A stretch of 42,556 bases of DNA, from contig JBHJOH010000007.1 in assembly GCA_050329955.1 (NCBI GenBank), positions 1 to 42,556 on the forward strand. The letters run 5' to 3'. Below, in pieces: positions 29,981 to 38,244 of this stretch. Origin of the DNA: JAOUGY01 sp050329955. GTDB taxonomy: Bacteria > Actinomycetota > Acidimicrobiia > Spongiisociales > ZC4RG35. The notes beneath the pieces are model-generated. The model did no database searches. It saw only the letters and a program-made list of their open reading frames with translations, and was not told where the DNA came from. Made by a program: the position numbers and the translations under genes. Position 1 is the stretch's first letter; the number at the start of each line of letters is the position of its first letter.

Positions 29981-30811
29981 ATGCCCGAACTTCCCGAGGT
30001 GGAGACCACCCGACGACACCTGGCGGCGGCGCTCGAGGGGGCGTCGATCACCCGCGTCCAGCTGCGCCGTGACAGGATGGCCCGTCGCAACCACCGACCG
30101 GCCGATGTGGTCGACCGGCTCACCGGCCGGAAGGTGGCGGCGGTGGGACGGCTCGGGAAGTTCATCGTGATCGATGTGGAAGGCGACCTGCGGTGGGTCA
30201 TCCACCTGGGTATGTCGGGCCGCATCCGCATCGTCGACACCGTCGAACCACTCGAGGTTCACGCCAACCTGGTGGTCGACCTCGACTCGGGCCGGGAGAT
30301 ACGCCTCATCGACCCCCGCACCTTCGGGTTCGTGGCGGTGTGGACACCGGAGGAATGGGACGCCTCCACCATGACCGGAATCGGCCGCGACGCGCTCGTT
30401 GACCCTCCCTCGGCCGGAGAACTGGTGGGCGCGTTTGCCAACCGCACCGCCCCGATCAAGGCGTTGCTGCTCGACCAGCGGATTCTGGCGGGCCTCGGCA
30501 ACATCTATGCCGACGAGGTTCTGATCAGAGCCGGTGTTCATCCCCGCCGCCCCGCCGGGAGGCTCACCCGGTCCGAGATCACCAAACTGCACGACGCCAT
30601 CGGACCGGTGCTCGAAGCGGGCATCCAGCACGGCGGCACCAGTCTCGACGACCTCGCCTACCTGTTACCCGACGGACGGGCGGGGGAGTACCTCAGCAGG
30701 CTGTGGGCCTACGGCCGCACCGGCCAACCCTGCCCGGTGTGCGCCACCCCGATCGAGCGGACGATCGTGGCGCAGCGTTCGAGTCACTTCTGCCCGCGGT
30801 GTCAGACCTGA
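29981..30811 (+). CDS. mutM: Formamidopyrimidine-DNA glycosylase (Fpg/MutM)
   Basis: The 276-residue protein has the invariant N-terminus MPELPEVE with catalytic Pro2 and Glu3, the lysine in GRLGKFIVID (K60), the helix-two-turns-helix KALLLDQRILAGLGNIYADE, and a C-terminal zinc finger (C251, C254, C271, C274). It removes oxidised purines such as 8-oxoguanine and cuts the abasic site. The start is fixed by the need for Pro at position 2. It is followed by convergent acyP and then smc, the order known from mycobacteria. Confidence 0.96.
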   Translation: MPELPEVETTRRHLAAALEGASITRVQLRRDRMARRNHRPADVVDRLTGRKVAAVGRLGKFIVIDVEGDLRWVIHLGMSGRIRIVDTVEPLEVHANLVVDLDSGREIRLIDPRTFGFVAVWTPEEWDASTMTGIGRDALVDPPSAGELVGAFANRTAPIKALLLDQRILAGLGNIYADEVLIRAGVHPRRPAGRLTRSEITKLHDAIGPVLEAGIQHGGTSLDDLAYLLPDGRAGEYLSRLWAYGRTGQPCPVCATPIERTIVAQRSSHFCPRCQT

Positions 30812-30832
30812 CGGTGCCCTGTTGCCCTGTCA

Positions 30833-31111
30833 TCAATGGATGATGAGGAAGTCCTGGACGTTGGGATCGGGGTCGGCCACATCCGACTCGACACCGGTGA
30901 CGTTGGCATTGGGTGGTCCCATCCACAGCCAGTCGACCAGCGACTCCACCGCCGAAGGTGCCCCCTGCGCCCACACCTCGACCCGTCCATCGGGCAGGTT
31001 CCGAACCCACCCGTGCAGGTGGTGGCGTCGGGCCGCCTGCCGGCAGCTCTGCCGGAAGTACACGCCCTGGACCAGGCCGCTCACGAATGCATGCACCGCT
31101 GTGTCGCTCAC
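30833..31111 (-). CDS. acyP: Acylphosphatase
   Basis: The 92-residue protein has the acylphosphatase fold signature: GLVQGVYFRQSCRQAA with the phosphate-binding Arg (R20) and GWVRNLPDGRVEVWAQG with the catalytic Asn (N38). It hydrolyses acyl-phosphates such as acetyl- or 1,3-bisphosphoglycerate. The GTG start 31111 agrees with the family length. It is unusually situated in a window that also holds acyl-phosphate-making FakA and PlsX, but acylphosphatases prefer small substrates, so a link is speculation. Confidence 0.95.
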   Translation of the reverse strand: MSDTAVHAFVSGLVQGVYFRQSCRQAARRHHLHGWVRNLPDGRVEVWAQGAPSAVESLVDWLWMGPPNANVTGVESDVADPDPNVQDFLIIH

Positions 31112-31237
31112 GCGCCGACGTTAGACCGGCTGCGGCCCGATCCGGCAACGCCGGCCACCGCTGGAATGGCGGTAGCTGTCGCTCCGGCCGGCTCCCCGGG
31201 CTCCAAATCTGCGCTTCCCGGGCCCGATGTCAAGCGC

Positions 31238-31243
31238 TAGCCT
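31238..31243 (+). promoter_or_regulatory. -10 box TAGCCT upstream of smc
   Basis: TAGCCT lies 28 bases before ATG 31272, giving a predicted leader of about 20 nt. No strong ribosome binding site is seen in the leader. Confidence 0.35.
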
Positions 31244-31271
31244 GTCCGCAACTCACACTGGTGTAATTCAC

Positions 31272-34200
31272 ATGTTTCTCAAGTCTCTCAAGCTGACCGG
31301 GTTCAAGTCGTTCGCAGACCGCACGCGTCTCGAGCTGCGCCCCGGGGTCACCGTCATCGTTGGTCCCAACGGTTCGGGCAAGTCCAACGTCGTGGATGCC
31401 GTGGCCTGGGTGATGGGCACCCAGTCGGCCAAGTCGATGCGCACCGACAAGATGGACGATGTGATCTTCGCCGGCACCGCCACCCGCCCCGGGCTGGGAC
31501 GGGCCGAGGTCACCCTCATTCTCGACAACGCCTCGGGTGTGCTCCCGCTCGACCTTCCCGAGGTGAGCCTCACCCGCCGCCTCTACCGGGACGGGTCGAG
31601 CGACTACGAGATCAACGGGGTGGGCTGCCGTCTCCTCGACATCCAGGAGCTGCTCTCCGATTCGGGGGTGGGGCGCCACCAACACGTCATCATCGGGCAG
31701 GGTCAGATCGACAAGGTTCTCAGCGCCGGACCTGAGGACCACCGCGCCGTCATCGAGGAGGCGGCCGGAATCCTCAAGCACCGTATGCGCAAGGACAAGG
31801 CGATCCGACGCCTGGAACGCACCGACGCCGACGTGTTGCGCCTCCACGATCTGCTGGGCGAGCTGATCCGGCAGATGAAGCCGTTGAAGCGGCAGGCCGA
31901 GGCCGCCGCCCGTCACGACGAGGTGGTCGACTCGGTGCGAGCGCTTCGCCTGCACCTGGGCGGTGAAGACCTCCGCACCATCACCGGTCGCCGGGCCGAG
32001 ATCGCCGAAGAAGACACCCGCCTCGTGCAGGTCGGAACCGAATCCGCGACCGAACTGGTGGAGTTGGGCGCCGCCCTCGCCATCCTGCGCCGGGCGGCAG
32101 CGGAGGTCGGGGCGGCCCTCGACCGTGACACCTCAGCCGCCGCCCGGATCGAGACCACCATCGAGCGACTGCGCAGGATCGGCTCGGTCGCCCACGAGCG
32201 GGCCAGGGCTGCCCGGGGCCGGTTGGATGGCGCCGATGAGCGGCGCCGTGACCTTTCTGTCGAGCGTGATCAGCTGGAGGCGGAAGCCGCAATCATCGGA
32301 ATCCGCCACGCCGAGGCGCAGCGGTCCTCCGACGACGCCGAGCGGAGCTTCCGTGCCCTCGAGGACGAGGAACGCTCCCTGGCAGATCAGGAGGGCATGA
32401 GCACCGAAGGCGCCGTCGCCGTGGTTCGGGGGGACCTGCGCAGTCTCGACGCCGCCGAGCTCCGTGACACCCGTGAGCTCGAAGCCGTCCAGCGACGGCT
32501 GGAAGGCCTCGCCGTTCAGCACGAGACCGACCGGGCCGAGATCGAGCGGATCAACGAGGAGATCCGCAGCCTCGATGGGAATGCCGGTGCCGCCCAGGCG
32601 CGGTACGCCGTCGCCGAAGCCGACCGCAAGCTCGAGCAAGAGCGTTGGGAGGTTGCCGAGGCCGCTCACGCCGACGCCCGGATCGGTCTGGCGGCGGCCA
32701 CCGCCAAGATGGAGGCCATCGAACAGGCCGTGTCCGGCCTGGCCGACCCCGCAGCCCGCCTGCTGGTCGAGGCCGCCGAAGGTTCGCTCGGCTCGATCGC
32801 GGCCCGCCTCGACATTCCGGGGCATCTGGCGGCGGCTGTCGACGCCGCACTCGGGCCGTGGGCCGATGCGGTCACCTTTGGCGACGGAAGGGCGCTGGAG
32901 GAGGCGGTCGGCTCGCTCAAGGGGGCCGGGCGGGGTGGAGTGCCCATGGTCGCTTCCGCCTCCCCCGACGCCCCCGGCACCATCGACCAGGTGCGGATTG
33001 CCGCCCGGACCGCCGGGTTGGAAGCGCTCGTCGACGGTCTCGGATCGGGCGCCGACCAGGGACTGGCTGCGCTGCTGCTGGGTGACGTGGTGATCGCCGA
33101 AGGGTGGTCGGCCGGTTGGCGTTTCGTGGGCGCCCACCCTGGTCTGCGGGTCGTGACCCCGGAAGGTGATCTCATCACCGGGGTCGGCGTGCGGGTAGCC
33201 CATCCCGACGGGGCGACGCCCGCCATGCTGGAGACGGCCGCCGCCGGCGCCGAAGCTGCAGAGCTGGAGCAGGCCAGGTCCTTGAGTCTGTTGCACCAGG
33301 CGAAGCGAACCTTCGACACCGCTCGTCAGGCCGAACGCGAAGCGCTCGAAGCGCTCGAGGGCATCGAGGCCCGTCTGGCCGGTGCCGTCGAGGCGTTGGG
33401 ACGCCTCGACCGTGCGCTCACCACCGTCGACCAGGAGAGCGAGCGCCTCGAAGAACGCAAGCGGGGGTTGCTCGATGGTGGGGCCGGCCGGGCCGAGCAG
33501 CGCCAGCGTCTGGTCGAGCGATTGGCGGCGTTGGAAGGCGAGGAGGCCGAACGCCAGCGTGCCTGGGAGGCGCTGGTGGACCGCCGCCAGCTCGTTGTGC
33601 ACCAGAAGGAGCAGGCCCGGGCCACCTGGCAGGAGGCCACCGCCGCCCTCAGGGCCATCCTGGAGCGGCGCACCATGATCGATCGCCGACTCAAGTCGAT
33701 CGCCGAGTCGATCGAGACCGAGGAGCGCAACCCGGTCGACCCGTCGTCGATCGACCGACTCGAAACGATTGAGGAAGCAGCACGTCAGGCACTCGAAGCC
33801 CTCCGCATCCACCTCGACGCGTTGCGGGAACGCCAGAAGGATCTTCGCACCCGGGTCGGTGCCACCGGAACCCGGATGGGCGAGGTGCAGCGTCGCCACG
33901 ATGAGGTCACCGCCGTCATCACCAGGGCGAAGGACCGCCGCTCCACCGTCGCCATCGAGGCCGCCGAGCTGCGGGTGCGGTTCGAGTCGGTGGCCGAGGC
34001 GCTCCGCCGGGATGCCGACGCCACCGAGGAGGAGGCGCTTGCGGCGCCCGTCCCCGAGATCGAAGGGGACGATCGCTCGGTCCCCAGGCTGCGGTCGGTG
34101 CTCATGTCCCGTGAGGCGGAACTGCGGCGGATGGGACCGATCAACCCGCTGGCCGGCCAGGAGTATGCCGAGCTGTCGGAACGGCACACGTTCATGTCTG

Positions 34201-34760
34201 ATCAGCTGGCCGACCTGGAACGCTCCCGCGATGAACTCCGCAAAGTCATCAGGGCGCTGGACGACGAGATCCAGCTGCGGTTCATGGCTGCCTTCGAAGA
34301 GGTTTCCACCGCCTACGAGGAACACTTCGGCGTATTGTTCCCCGGCGGCCGGGGACGGCTCACCCTGACCGATCCCGAGAACCCGCTGTCGTCGGGCGTC
34401 GAGATCGAGGCACAACCGCTCGGCAAGAAGGTCGCCAAGATGACGTTGCTGTCGGGTGGAGAGCGGTCGTTGGCGGCGCTGGCGTTCCTGTTCGCCATCT
34501 TCAAGGCCCGCCCCTCGCCGTTCTACATCCTCGACGAGGTCGAGGCGGCGCTCGACGATTCCAACCTGCGCCGGTTCCTGCGGCTGCTCGACGCCTTCCG
34601 CGGCACGGCCCAGCTGCTGGTGATCACCCACCAGCAGCAGACGATGGAGACTGCCGACGTGCTCTACGGCGTTACCATGGAACCGGGCGGGTCATCGAAG
34701 GTGGTGGCCAAGGCCCTGTCCGAGGTGACCGACGCCGATCGGGAAGCCGTTCAGGTCTGA
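31272..34760 (+). CDS. smc: Chromosome segregation protein SMC
   Basis: The 1162-residue protein starts MFLKSLKLTGFKSFADRT and has Walker A GPNGSGKSN (31-39). Two long coiled-coil arms (about 165-490 and 650-1000) flank a hinge (about 500-640, with GRGGVPMVA). The C-terminal head has the ABC signature LLSGGERSLAALAF (about 1055) and Walker B FYILDEVEAALDDSN. The ring-shaped ATPase compacts and separates chromosomes with ScpA/ScpB. A longer open frame adds 15 codons, but ATG 31272 matches the family. Large antisense frames here are shadows of the coiled coil. Confidence 0.97.
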   Translation: MFLKSLKLTGFKSFADRTRLELRPGVTVIVGPNGSGKSNVVDAVAWVMGTQSAKSMRTDKMDDVIFAGTATRPGLGRAEVTLILDNASGVLPLDLPEVSLTRRLYRDGSSDYEINGVGCRLLDIQELLSDSGVGRHQHVIIGQGQIDKVLSAGPEDHRAVIEEAAGILKHRMRKDKAIRRLERTDADVLRLHDLLGELIRQMKPLKRQAEAAARHDEVVDSVRALRLHLGGEDLRTITGRRAEIAEEDTRLVQVGTESATELVELGAALAILRRAAAEVGAALDRDTSAAARIETTIERLRRIGSVAHERARAARGRLDGADERRRDLSVERDQLEAEAAIIGIRHAEAQRSSDDAERSFRALEDEERSLADQEGMSTEGAVAVVRGDLRSLDAAELRDTRELEAVQRRLEGLAVQHETDRAEIERINEEIRSLDGNAGAAQARYAVAEADRKLEQERWEVAEAAHADARIGLAAATAKMEAIEQAVSGLADPAARLLVEAAEGSLGSIAARLDIPGHLAAAVDAALGPWADAVTFGDGRALEEAVGSLKGAGRGGVPMVASASPDAPGTIDQVRIAARTAGLEALVDGLGSGADQGLAALLLGDVVIAEGWSAGWRFVGAHPGLRVVTPEGDLITGVGVRVAHPDGATPAMLETAAAGAEAAELEQARSLSLLHQAKRTFDTARQAEREALEALEGIEARLAGAVEALGRLDRALTTVDQESERLEERKRGLLDGGAGRAEQRQRLVERLAALEGEEAERQRAWEALVDRRQLVVHQKEQARATWQEATAALRAILERRTMIDRRLKSIAESIETEERNPVDPSSIDRLETIEEAARQALEALRIHLDALRERQKDLRTRVGATGTRMGEVQRRHDEVTAVITRAKDRRSTVAIEAAELRVRFESVAEALRRDADATEEEALAAPVPEIEGDDRSVPRLRSVLMSREAELRRMGPINPLAGQEYAELSERHTFMSDQLADLERSRDELRKVIRALDDEIQLRFMAAFEEVSTAYEEHFGVLFPGGRGRLTLTDPENPLSSGVEIEAQPLGKKVAKMTLLSGGERSLAALAFLFAIFKARPSPFYILDEVEAALDDSNLRRFLRLLDAFRGTAQLLVITHQQQTMETADVLYGVTMEPGGSSKVVAKALSEVTDADREAVQV

Positions 34761-34879
34761 GTTCCCCGGCCGGCTGCCGCTTCGGGTCGTCTCCGGCGTC
34801 ATCCGGAAGCCGACCTCGGCAGGTCGATCACGAGTCTGATGACCGGGGTTTTGCCGTCGGATCGCATCCGGGGCGGCAT
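34761..34879. other. Gap between smc and ftsY
   Basis: About 120 bp with GC-rich imperfect dyads but no clear terminator or gene. It leads to the TAGCCT box of ftsY. Confidence 0.3.
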
Positions 34880-34885
34880 TAGCCT
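34880..34885 (+). promoter_or_regulatory. -10 box TAGCCT of ftsY
   Basis: TAGCCT ends nine bases before ATG 34895, so the mRNA leader would be only about two bases long. Confidence 0.5.
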
Positions 34886-34894
34886 TCGGGGTTC

Positions 34895-35938
34895 ATGAAC
34901 AGCCCTGAAGTACTCATCGCACTTGCAGTCCTGCTGGTCGTGATCGTGGCCGTGGTCGGCTTCGTGATCGTACGGCGCCCCAAGTCCATCGAGCAGGAGG
35001 TCGCCCGCGCCCGGGCCGGGTCCACCCCGACGGCTCCGGCCCCAACGGCGGCTCCACCGCTCGGAACGCGAATCGCCAAGTCTCGCACCGCCCTGTCGGG
35101 TGCGTTGAAATCAGTATTCGGCCGGGCGGCGATGGACGCCGAGTTCTGGGACTCGCTCGAAGAGGCACTCATCGGAGTCGACGTGGGGGTGGCTGCGTCC
35201 ACCGCCATCGTCGAGCGGGTCCGCCGGGCCGGTCCCGAATCGCCGACGCAGGCGCGTGAGCTGTTGCGGGTGGAAGTGATGTCGGTGTTGTCGGGTAAGG
35301 ACCGTGAGCTCCATCTGCGGGCCAAACCCGCCGTGGTGATGGTGGTCGGAGTGAACGGGACCGGGAAGACCACCTCGATAGCCAAGATTGCCAAGCGGCT
35401 CGACGATCAGGGCGTGTCGACCCTGCTGGGGGCGGCCGACACGTTCCGGGCCGCCGCCGATACCCAGCTGAAGACCTGGGCAGATCGGGTGGGTGTCGAC
35501 ATGGTGAGTGGTCAGGAAGGTGCCGACCCGGCTTCCGTCGCTTACGACGCCTACGCCGCCGGCAAGGCCCGGGGCCGCGATGTGGTGATGATCGACACCG
35601 CCGGCCGGCTCCACTCGAAACGCAACCTGATGGACGAGCTCTCCAAGATCCGACGGGTGCTCGAGCGGGAGGCCGGTTCGATCGACGAGGTGCTGATGGT
35701 GCTCGATGCCACCGCCGGGCAGAACGGCATCGCCCAGGCCCGCCAGTTCGGCGAGACCGCCGGCATCACCGGGATCGTGCTGTCGAAACTCGACGGGACC
35801 GCCAAGGGTGGGGTGGTGGTTGCGATCGAGCAGGAGCTCGGTGTGCCCGTGAAGTTCATCGGGGTGGGGGAGGGCATGGATGACATGATTCCGTTCGATC
35901 CCGAGGCGTTCGTAGAAGCTCTGCTTGGTGAGACGTGA
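34895..35938 (+). CDS. ftsY: Signal recognition particle receptor FtsY
   Basis: The 347-residue protein has an N-terminal membrane helix (about 6-27), a short Pro/Ala linker rather than the long acidic A domain of E. coli, the helical N domain (about 58-140) and the GTPase G domain with G1 GVNGTGKTT (152-160), DTFRAAA, G3 DTAGR, G4-like SKLDGTAKGG and GVGEGMDDM. It docks the signal recognition particle and ribosome at the membrane. The leaderless-type promoter sets the start. The stop overlaps the cdd GTG (GTGA). Confidence 0.96.
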   Translation: MNSPEVLIALAVLLVVIVAVVGFVIVRRPKSIEQEVARARAGSTPTAPAPTAAPPLGTRIAKSRTALSGALKSVFGRAAMDAEFWDSLEEALIGVDVGVAASTAIVERVRRAGPESPTQARELLRVEVMSVLSGKDRELHLRAKPAVVMVVGVNGTGKTTSIAKIAKRLDDQGVSTLLGAADTFRAAADTQLKTWADRVGVDMVSGQEGADPASVAYDAYAAGKARGRDVVMIDTAGRLHSKRNLMDELSKIRRVLEREAGSIDEVLMVLDATAGQNGIAQARQFGETAGITGIVLSKLDGTAKGGVVVAIEQELGVPVKFIGVGEGMDDMIPFDPEAFVEALLGET

Positions 35939-36321
35939 CGGTGGAGGAGCTGGCGGCCGCCGCCCGCCAGGCCGCCCTCGGGTCATACTCGCCGTACTCG
36001 AAGTTCCGGGTGGGCGCGGTGGTCGTCGCCCACGACGGGCGCATCTTCAGTTCTGCCAACATCGAGAACGCCGCCTATCCGGTGTCACAGTGCGCCGAGG
36101 CCAACGCCGTCAACTACGCCGCCTCCCAGGGCGTGCGCCGCATCGCAACCGTCGCCGTCGCTTGCATCGACGCCCGCCAGGCCGACCTCGCCTACCCGTG
36201 TGGCCGGTGTCGCCAGATCATGAGCGAGTTCGATGTCGCCCGGGTGCTGGTGACCACCGCCGAAGGGGAAATCCGCAGCCACACCCTCGATGAGCTGCTG
36301 CCGTACCGGTTCTCGTTCTGA
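35935..36321 (+). CDS. cdd: Cytidine deaminase
   Basis: The 128-residue protein has the zinc site of homotetrameric cytidine deaminases: CAEANAV (C53, E55) and PCGRCRQ (C89, C92). An N-terminal AYSPYSKFRVGA-like segment (SYSPYSKFRVGAVV) is also present. It converts cytidine and deoxycytidine to uridine forms in pyrimidine salvage. The GTG overlaps the ftsY stop, so its expression follows ftsY. The purine nucleoside phosphorylase further along is a second salvage enzyme. Confidence 0.95.
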   Translation: MTVEELAAAARQAALGSYSPYSKFRVGAVVVAHDGRIFSSANIENAAYPVSQCAEANAVNYAASQGVRRIATVAVACIDARQADLAYPCGRCRQIMSEFDVARVLVTTAEGEIRSHTLDELLPYRFSF

Positions 36322-36398
36322 CCAAGCGGTACCGGCCGTTGGCAAGCCACGCCTGATCGCTGACCTTCGGCCCGGTCCGTCCCCGACGTGGCGTCCTC

Positions 36399-36404
36399 TA
36401 GGAT
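36399..36404 (+). promoter_or_regulatory. -10 box TAGGAT
   Basis: TAGGAT ends eight bases before the ppk2 ATG, with no ribosome binding site between. Confidence 0.45.
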
Positions 36405-36412
36405 CAATCGCC

Positions 36413-37198
36413 ATGACCAACGGAAAACTCGCCAAGAAGGCCTACGAGGACGAACTTGTTGATCTCCAACTCGAGCTGGTGAAGATGCTGGAGTGGATCC
36501 GTCACAGCGGGCACAAACTGGTGGTCATCTTCGAAGGCCGCGACGCCGCCGGCAAGGGAAGCACGATCAGCCGCATCTCCGACCCGCTCAACCCGCGTTT
36601 CTGCAAGGTGGTGGCGCTCCCCAAACCGACCGAACGCGAGCAGTCCCAGTGGTACTTCCAGCGCTACATCACCCATCTTCCCGCCGGCGGTGAGATGGCC
36701 CTGTTCGACCGGTCCTGGTACAACCGCGCCGGGGTGGAGCGGGTGATGGGATTCTGCAGCGATGCCGAGTACTGGGAGTTCATCCGCTCGGTTCCCGAGT
36801 TCGAGCGGATGCTGATTCGTTCCGGTGTGCAGGTCGTCAAGTACTGGTTCTCGGTGTCCGACGAGATCCAGGAGCAACGGTTCGAGGATCGTCTGGCCAG
36901 CCCCGCCAAGCGGTGGAAGTTCTCCGAGATGGACGTGTACTCCCGCAGCCGCTGGACCGAGTACTCCCGTGCCAAGGACATCATGATGGAACACACCTCC
37001 ATCCCCGAATCCCCCTGGTGGGTGGTCGACGGCGACGACAAGAAGCGCGCCCGCCTCAACACCATCACCCACCTGTTGTCGCTCATTCCCTACGAGCCGA
37101 TTGCCTACCCGGCCATCGACCTGCCCGAGATCGTCCGCGACGGCGGCTACCAGCGCCCCCCGATCGAAAACCTGAAAAGGGTTCCCGAGGCGTATTGA
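36413..37198 (+). CDS. ppk2: Polyphosphate kinase 2 family protein
   Basis: The 261-residue P-loop kinase has Walker A FEGRDAAGKGSTI (40-52), Walker B ALFDRSWYNRAGVE (96-109) and the lid module KRWKFSEMDVYSRSRW. It transfers phosphate between polyphosphate and nucleotides. The length fits a single PPK2 domain; the exact class (NDP, NMP or both) cannot be decided from motifs alone. The start ATG 36413 follows the TAGGAT box; the upstream in-frame extension would overlap cdd. Confidence 0.93.
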   Translation: MTNGKLAKKAYEDELVDLQLELVKMLEWIRHSGHKLVVIFEGRDAAGKGSTISRISDPLNPRFCKVVALPKPTEREQSQWYFQRYITHLPAGGEMALFDRSWYNRAGVERVMGFCSDAEYWEFIRSVPEFERMLIRSGVQVVKYWFSVSDEIQEQRFEDRLASPAKRWKFSEMDVYSRSRWTEYSRAKDIMMEHTSIPESPWWVVDGDDKKRARLNTITHLLSLIPYEPIAYPAIDLPEIVRDGGYQRPPIENLKRVPEAY

Positions 37199-37273
37199 TC
37201 GGTCGGCTCGAGCGGGCACCAGCAGCCGTGCAGACTGGCCGGGAACGGTGGCGCCTGTCTTGGGCGTTCTGCG

Positions 37274-37279
37274 TATCCT
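37274..37279 (+). promoter_or_regulatory. -10 box TATCCT
   Basis: TATCCT ends six bases before ATG 37286; the six intervening bases are all C. This is a clear leaderless arrangement. Confidence 0.55.
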
Positions 37280-37285
37280 CCCCCC

Positions 37286-37681
37286 ATGCGGTGGGTTCTG
37301 ATCGCACTCGTGGTTTTCCTGTCGTCGTGCGGCCTGATGTCGCGTGAAGCCGACGGCACCTGGTCGTTGGTCGAAGCCCAGGTGGCGGACGAGAGCTTCC
37401 GACCGGTCGAGGGGGTTCCGGTGACGCTCCAGGTGGAACGGGGGGCGGTATCCGGCGTTGCCGGGTGCAACGAGTACGTCGTCGAGGCCGACATCGTGGG
37501 GGGCCGGTTTGCGCTGTTCGGGAACGGGGACATCACCGACGAGGCCTGTAGCCAGGCGGTGATGGAGGTGGAAACCGCCTACTGGTCGGCCCTGCGGGAG
37601 GTCAGCATCTATCGGCTCGACGGTGACAGCCTCGAGCTGGAGGGAGAGGCCGTCCTCCTCCGCTTCGGCCGGATCGGTTGA
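37286..37681 (+). CDS. META-domain lipoprotein
   Basis: The 131-residue protein has a lipoprotein signal peptide (MRWVLIALVVFLSSC, lipid-modified Cys15) and one META/HslJ domain, with GTWSLVEA, a V(x)GxxGCNEY motif (VSGVAGCNEYVV) and GDITDEACSQAVMEVETAYWSAL. It should be anchored on the outer face of the cytoplasmic membrane. META domains occur in heat-inducible HslJ and related proteins of uncertain role. Confidence 0.88.
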   Translation: MRWVLIALVVFLSSCGLMSREADGTWSLVEAQVADESFRPVEGVPVTLQVERGAVSGVAGCNEYVVEADIVGGRFALFGNGDITDEACSQAVMEVETAYWSALREVSIYRLDGDSLELEGEAVLLRFGRIG

Positions 37682-37699
37682 GGCCTGGCGACCGCCCGG

Positions 37700-37705
37700 T
37701 ACTGT
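37700..37705 (+). promoter_or_regulatory. -10 box TACTGT
   Basis: TACTGT ends seven bases before GTG 37713, supporting that GTG as a leaderless start rather than an earlier in-frame ATG inside the META gene. Confidence 0.5.
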
Positions 37706-37712
37706 GCCCGGC

Positions 37713-38150
37713 GTGAAGTTCTTCTCGGTCGGAGTCGAGGCGCAGGGGTTCATCGCCATCGGACAGGAGGCGACCGGCGTCATCGCCATCGGCCAGCTCG
37801 CCACCGGCGTCATTGCCATCGGCCAGCTGGCCCGCGGCGTGGTCGCCATCGGCCAACTTGCGGTTGGGGTGGTGGCGGTCGGCCAGGTCGGAATCGGCAT
37901 CGTCTACGGGGGCGGCATGCTCGGATTCGGATCGCTGGCGGGCGGATTACTGCCGGCGGGACTCCTGGGCCGCTTGTCGCTGGGCGACCTCCGGCACGGC
38001 CGACTCTCCGAGGCGGTTTGGCGGCCGCGGGTGGGCCCGTTGAGCGTGGCCGGCCTGGGTGTGGTCGCCATCGTGGCCTACCTGGCCGCACTGCGTCCGC
38101 TGTGGGGCCAACTGTTCGACATGGGTGGGATCTTCTGGGTCAGGCAATAG
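37713..38150 (+). CDS. Decapeptide-repeat membrane-associated protein, function unknown
   Basis: The 145-residue protein starts VKFFSVGVEAQG. Residues 12-65 are near-perfect decads of the type GVIAIGQLAT (FIAIGQEAT, VIAIGQLAT, VIAIGQLAR, VVAIGQLAV, VVAVGQVGI). A Gly-rich hydrophobic stretch (about 64-90), a charged segment with LGDLRHGRLSEAVWRPR and a C-terminal membrane helix (about 115-132) follow. A Gly every ten residues with alternating hydrophobics suggests a short beta-solenoid. I know of no function for it. The DNA carries matching 30-bp repeats (about 37740-37890). Confidence 0.75.
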   Translation: MKFFSVGVEAQGFIAIGQEATGVIAIGQLATGVIAIGQLARGVVAIGQLAVGVVAVGQVGIGIVYGGGMLGFGSLAGGLLPAGLLGRLSLGDLRHGRLSEAVWRPRVGPLSVAGLGVVAIVAYLAALRPLWGQLFDMGGIFWVRQ

Positions 38151-38222
38151 GTCGACAGATCAACGGGTCAACAGGCCACGAACCTCGTCTGGTTGACCTG
38201 TCGACCTGTTGACCTGTCGACC
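38150..38222. terminator. Imperfect 26-bp inverted repeat between convergent genes
   Basis: The left arm (38150-38175, starting at the last base of the stop codon) pairs with the right arm (38197-38222) at 23 of 26 positions plus one G-U pair, with a 21-base loop. It lies between convergent genes, so a bidirectional terminator is likely, although T tracts are missing. The right side holds two copies of GTTGACCTGTCGACC (38192 and 38208), and a third copy is at 40967. Confidence 0.6.
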
Positions 38223-38244
38223 CGGATGATCGGGCCGTGACGGC

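Noticed and set aside
31140..31215. Possible tRNA between acyP and smc
   Set aside because: A GGGCTCCAAATC-like stretch caught the eye, but no cloverleaf, anticodon stem or T-loop GTTCRA could be built around it.
32133..34631. Long minus-strand open frame of about 830 codons inside smc
   Set aside because: It is the antisense shadow of the G/C-rich smc coiled coil. Its product is low-complexity, rich in Gly, Arg and His, with no domain.
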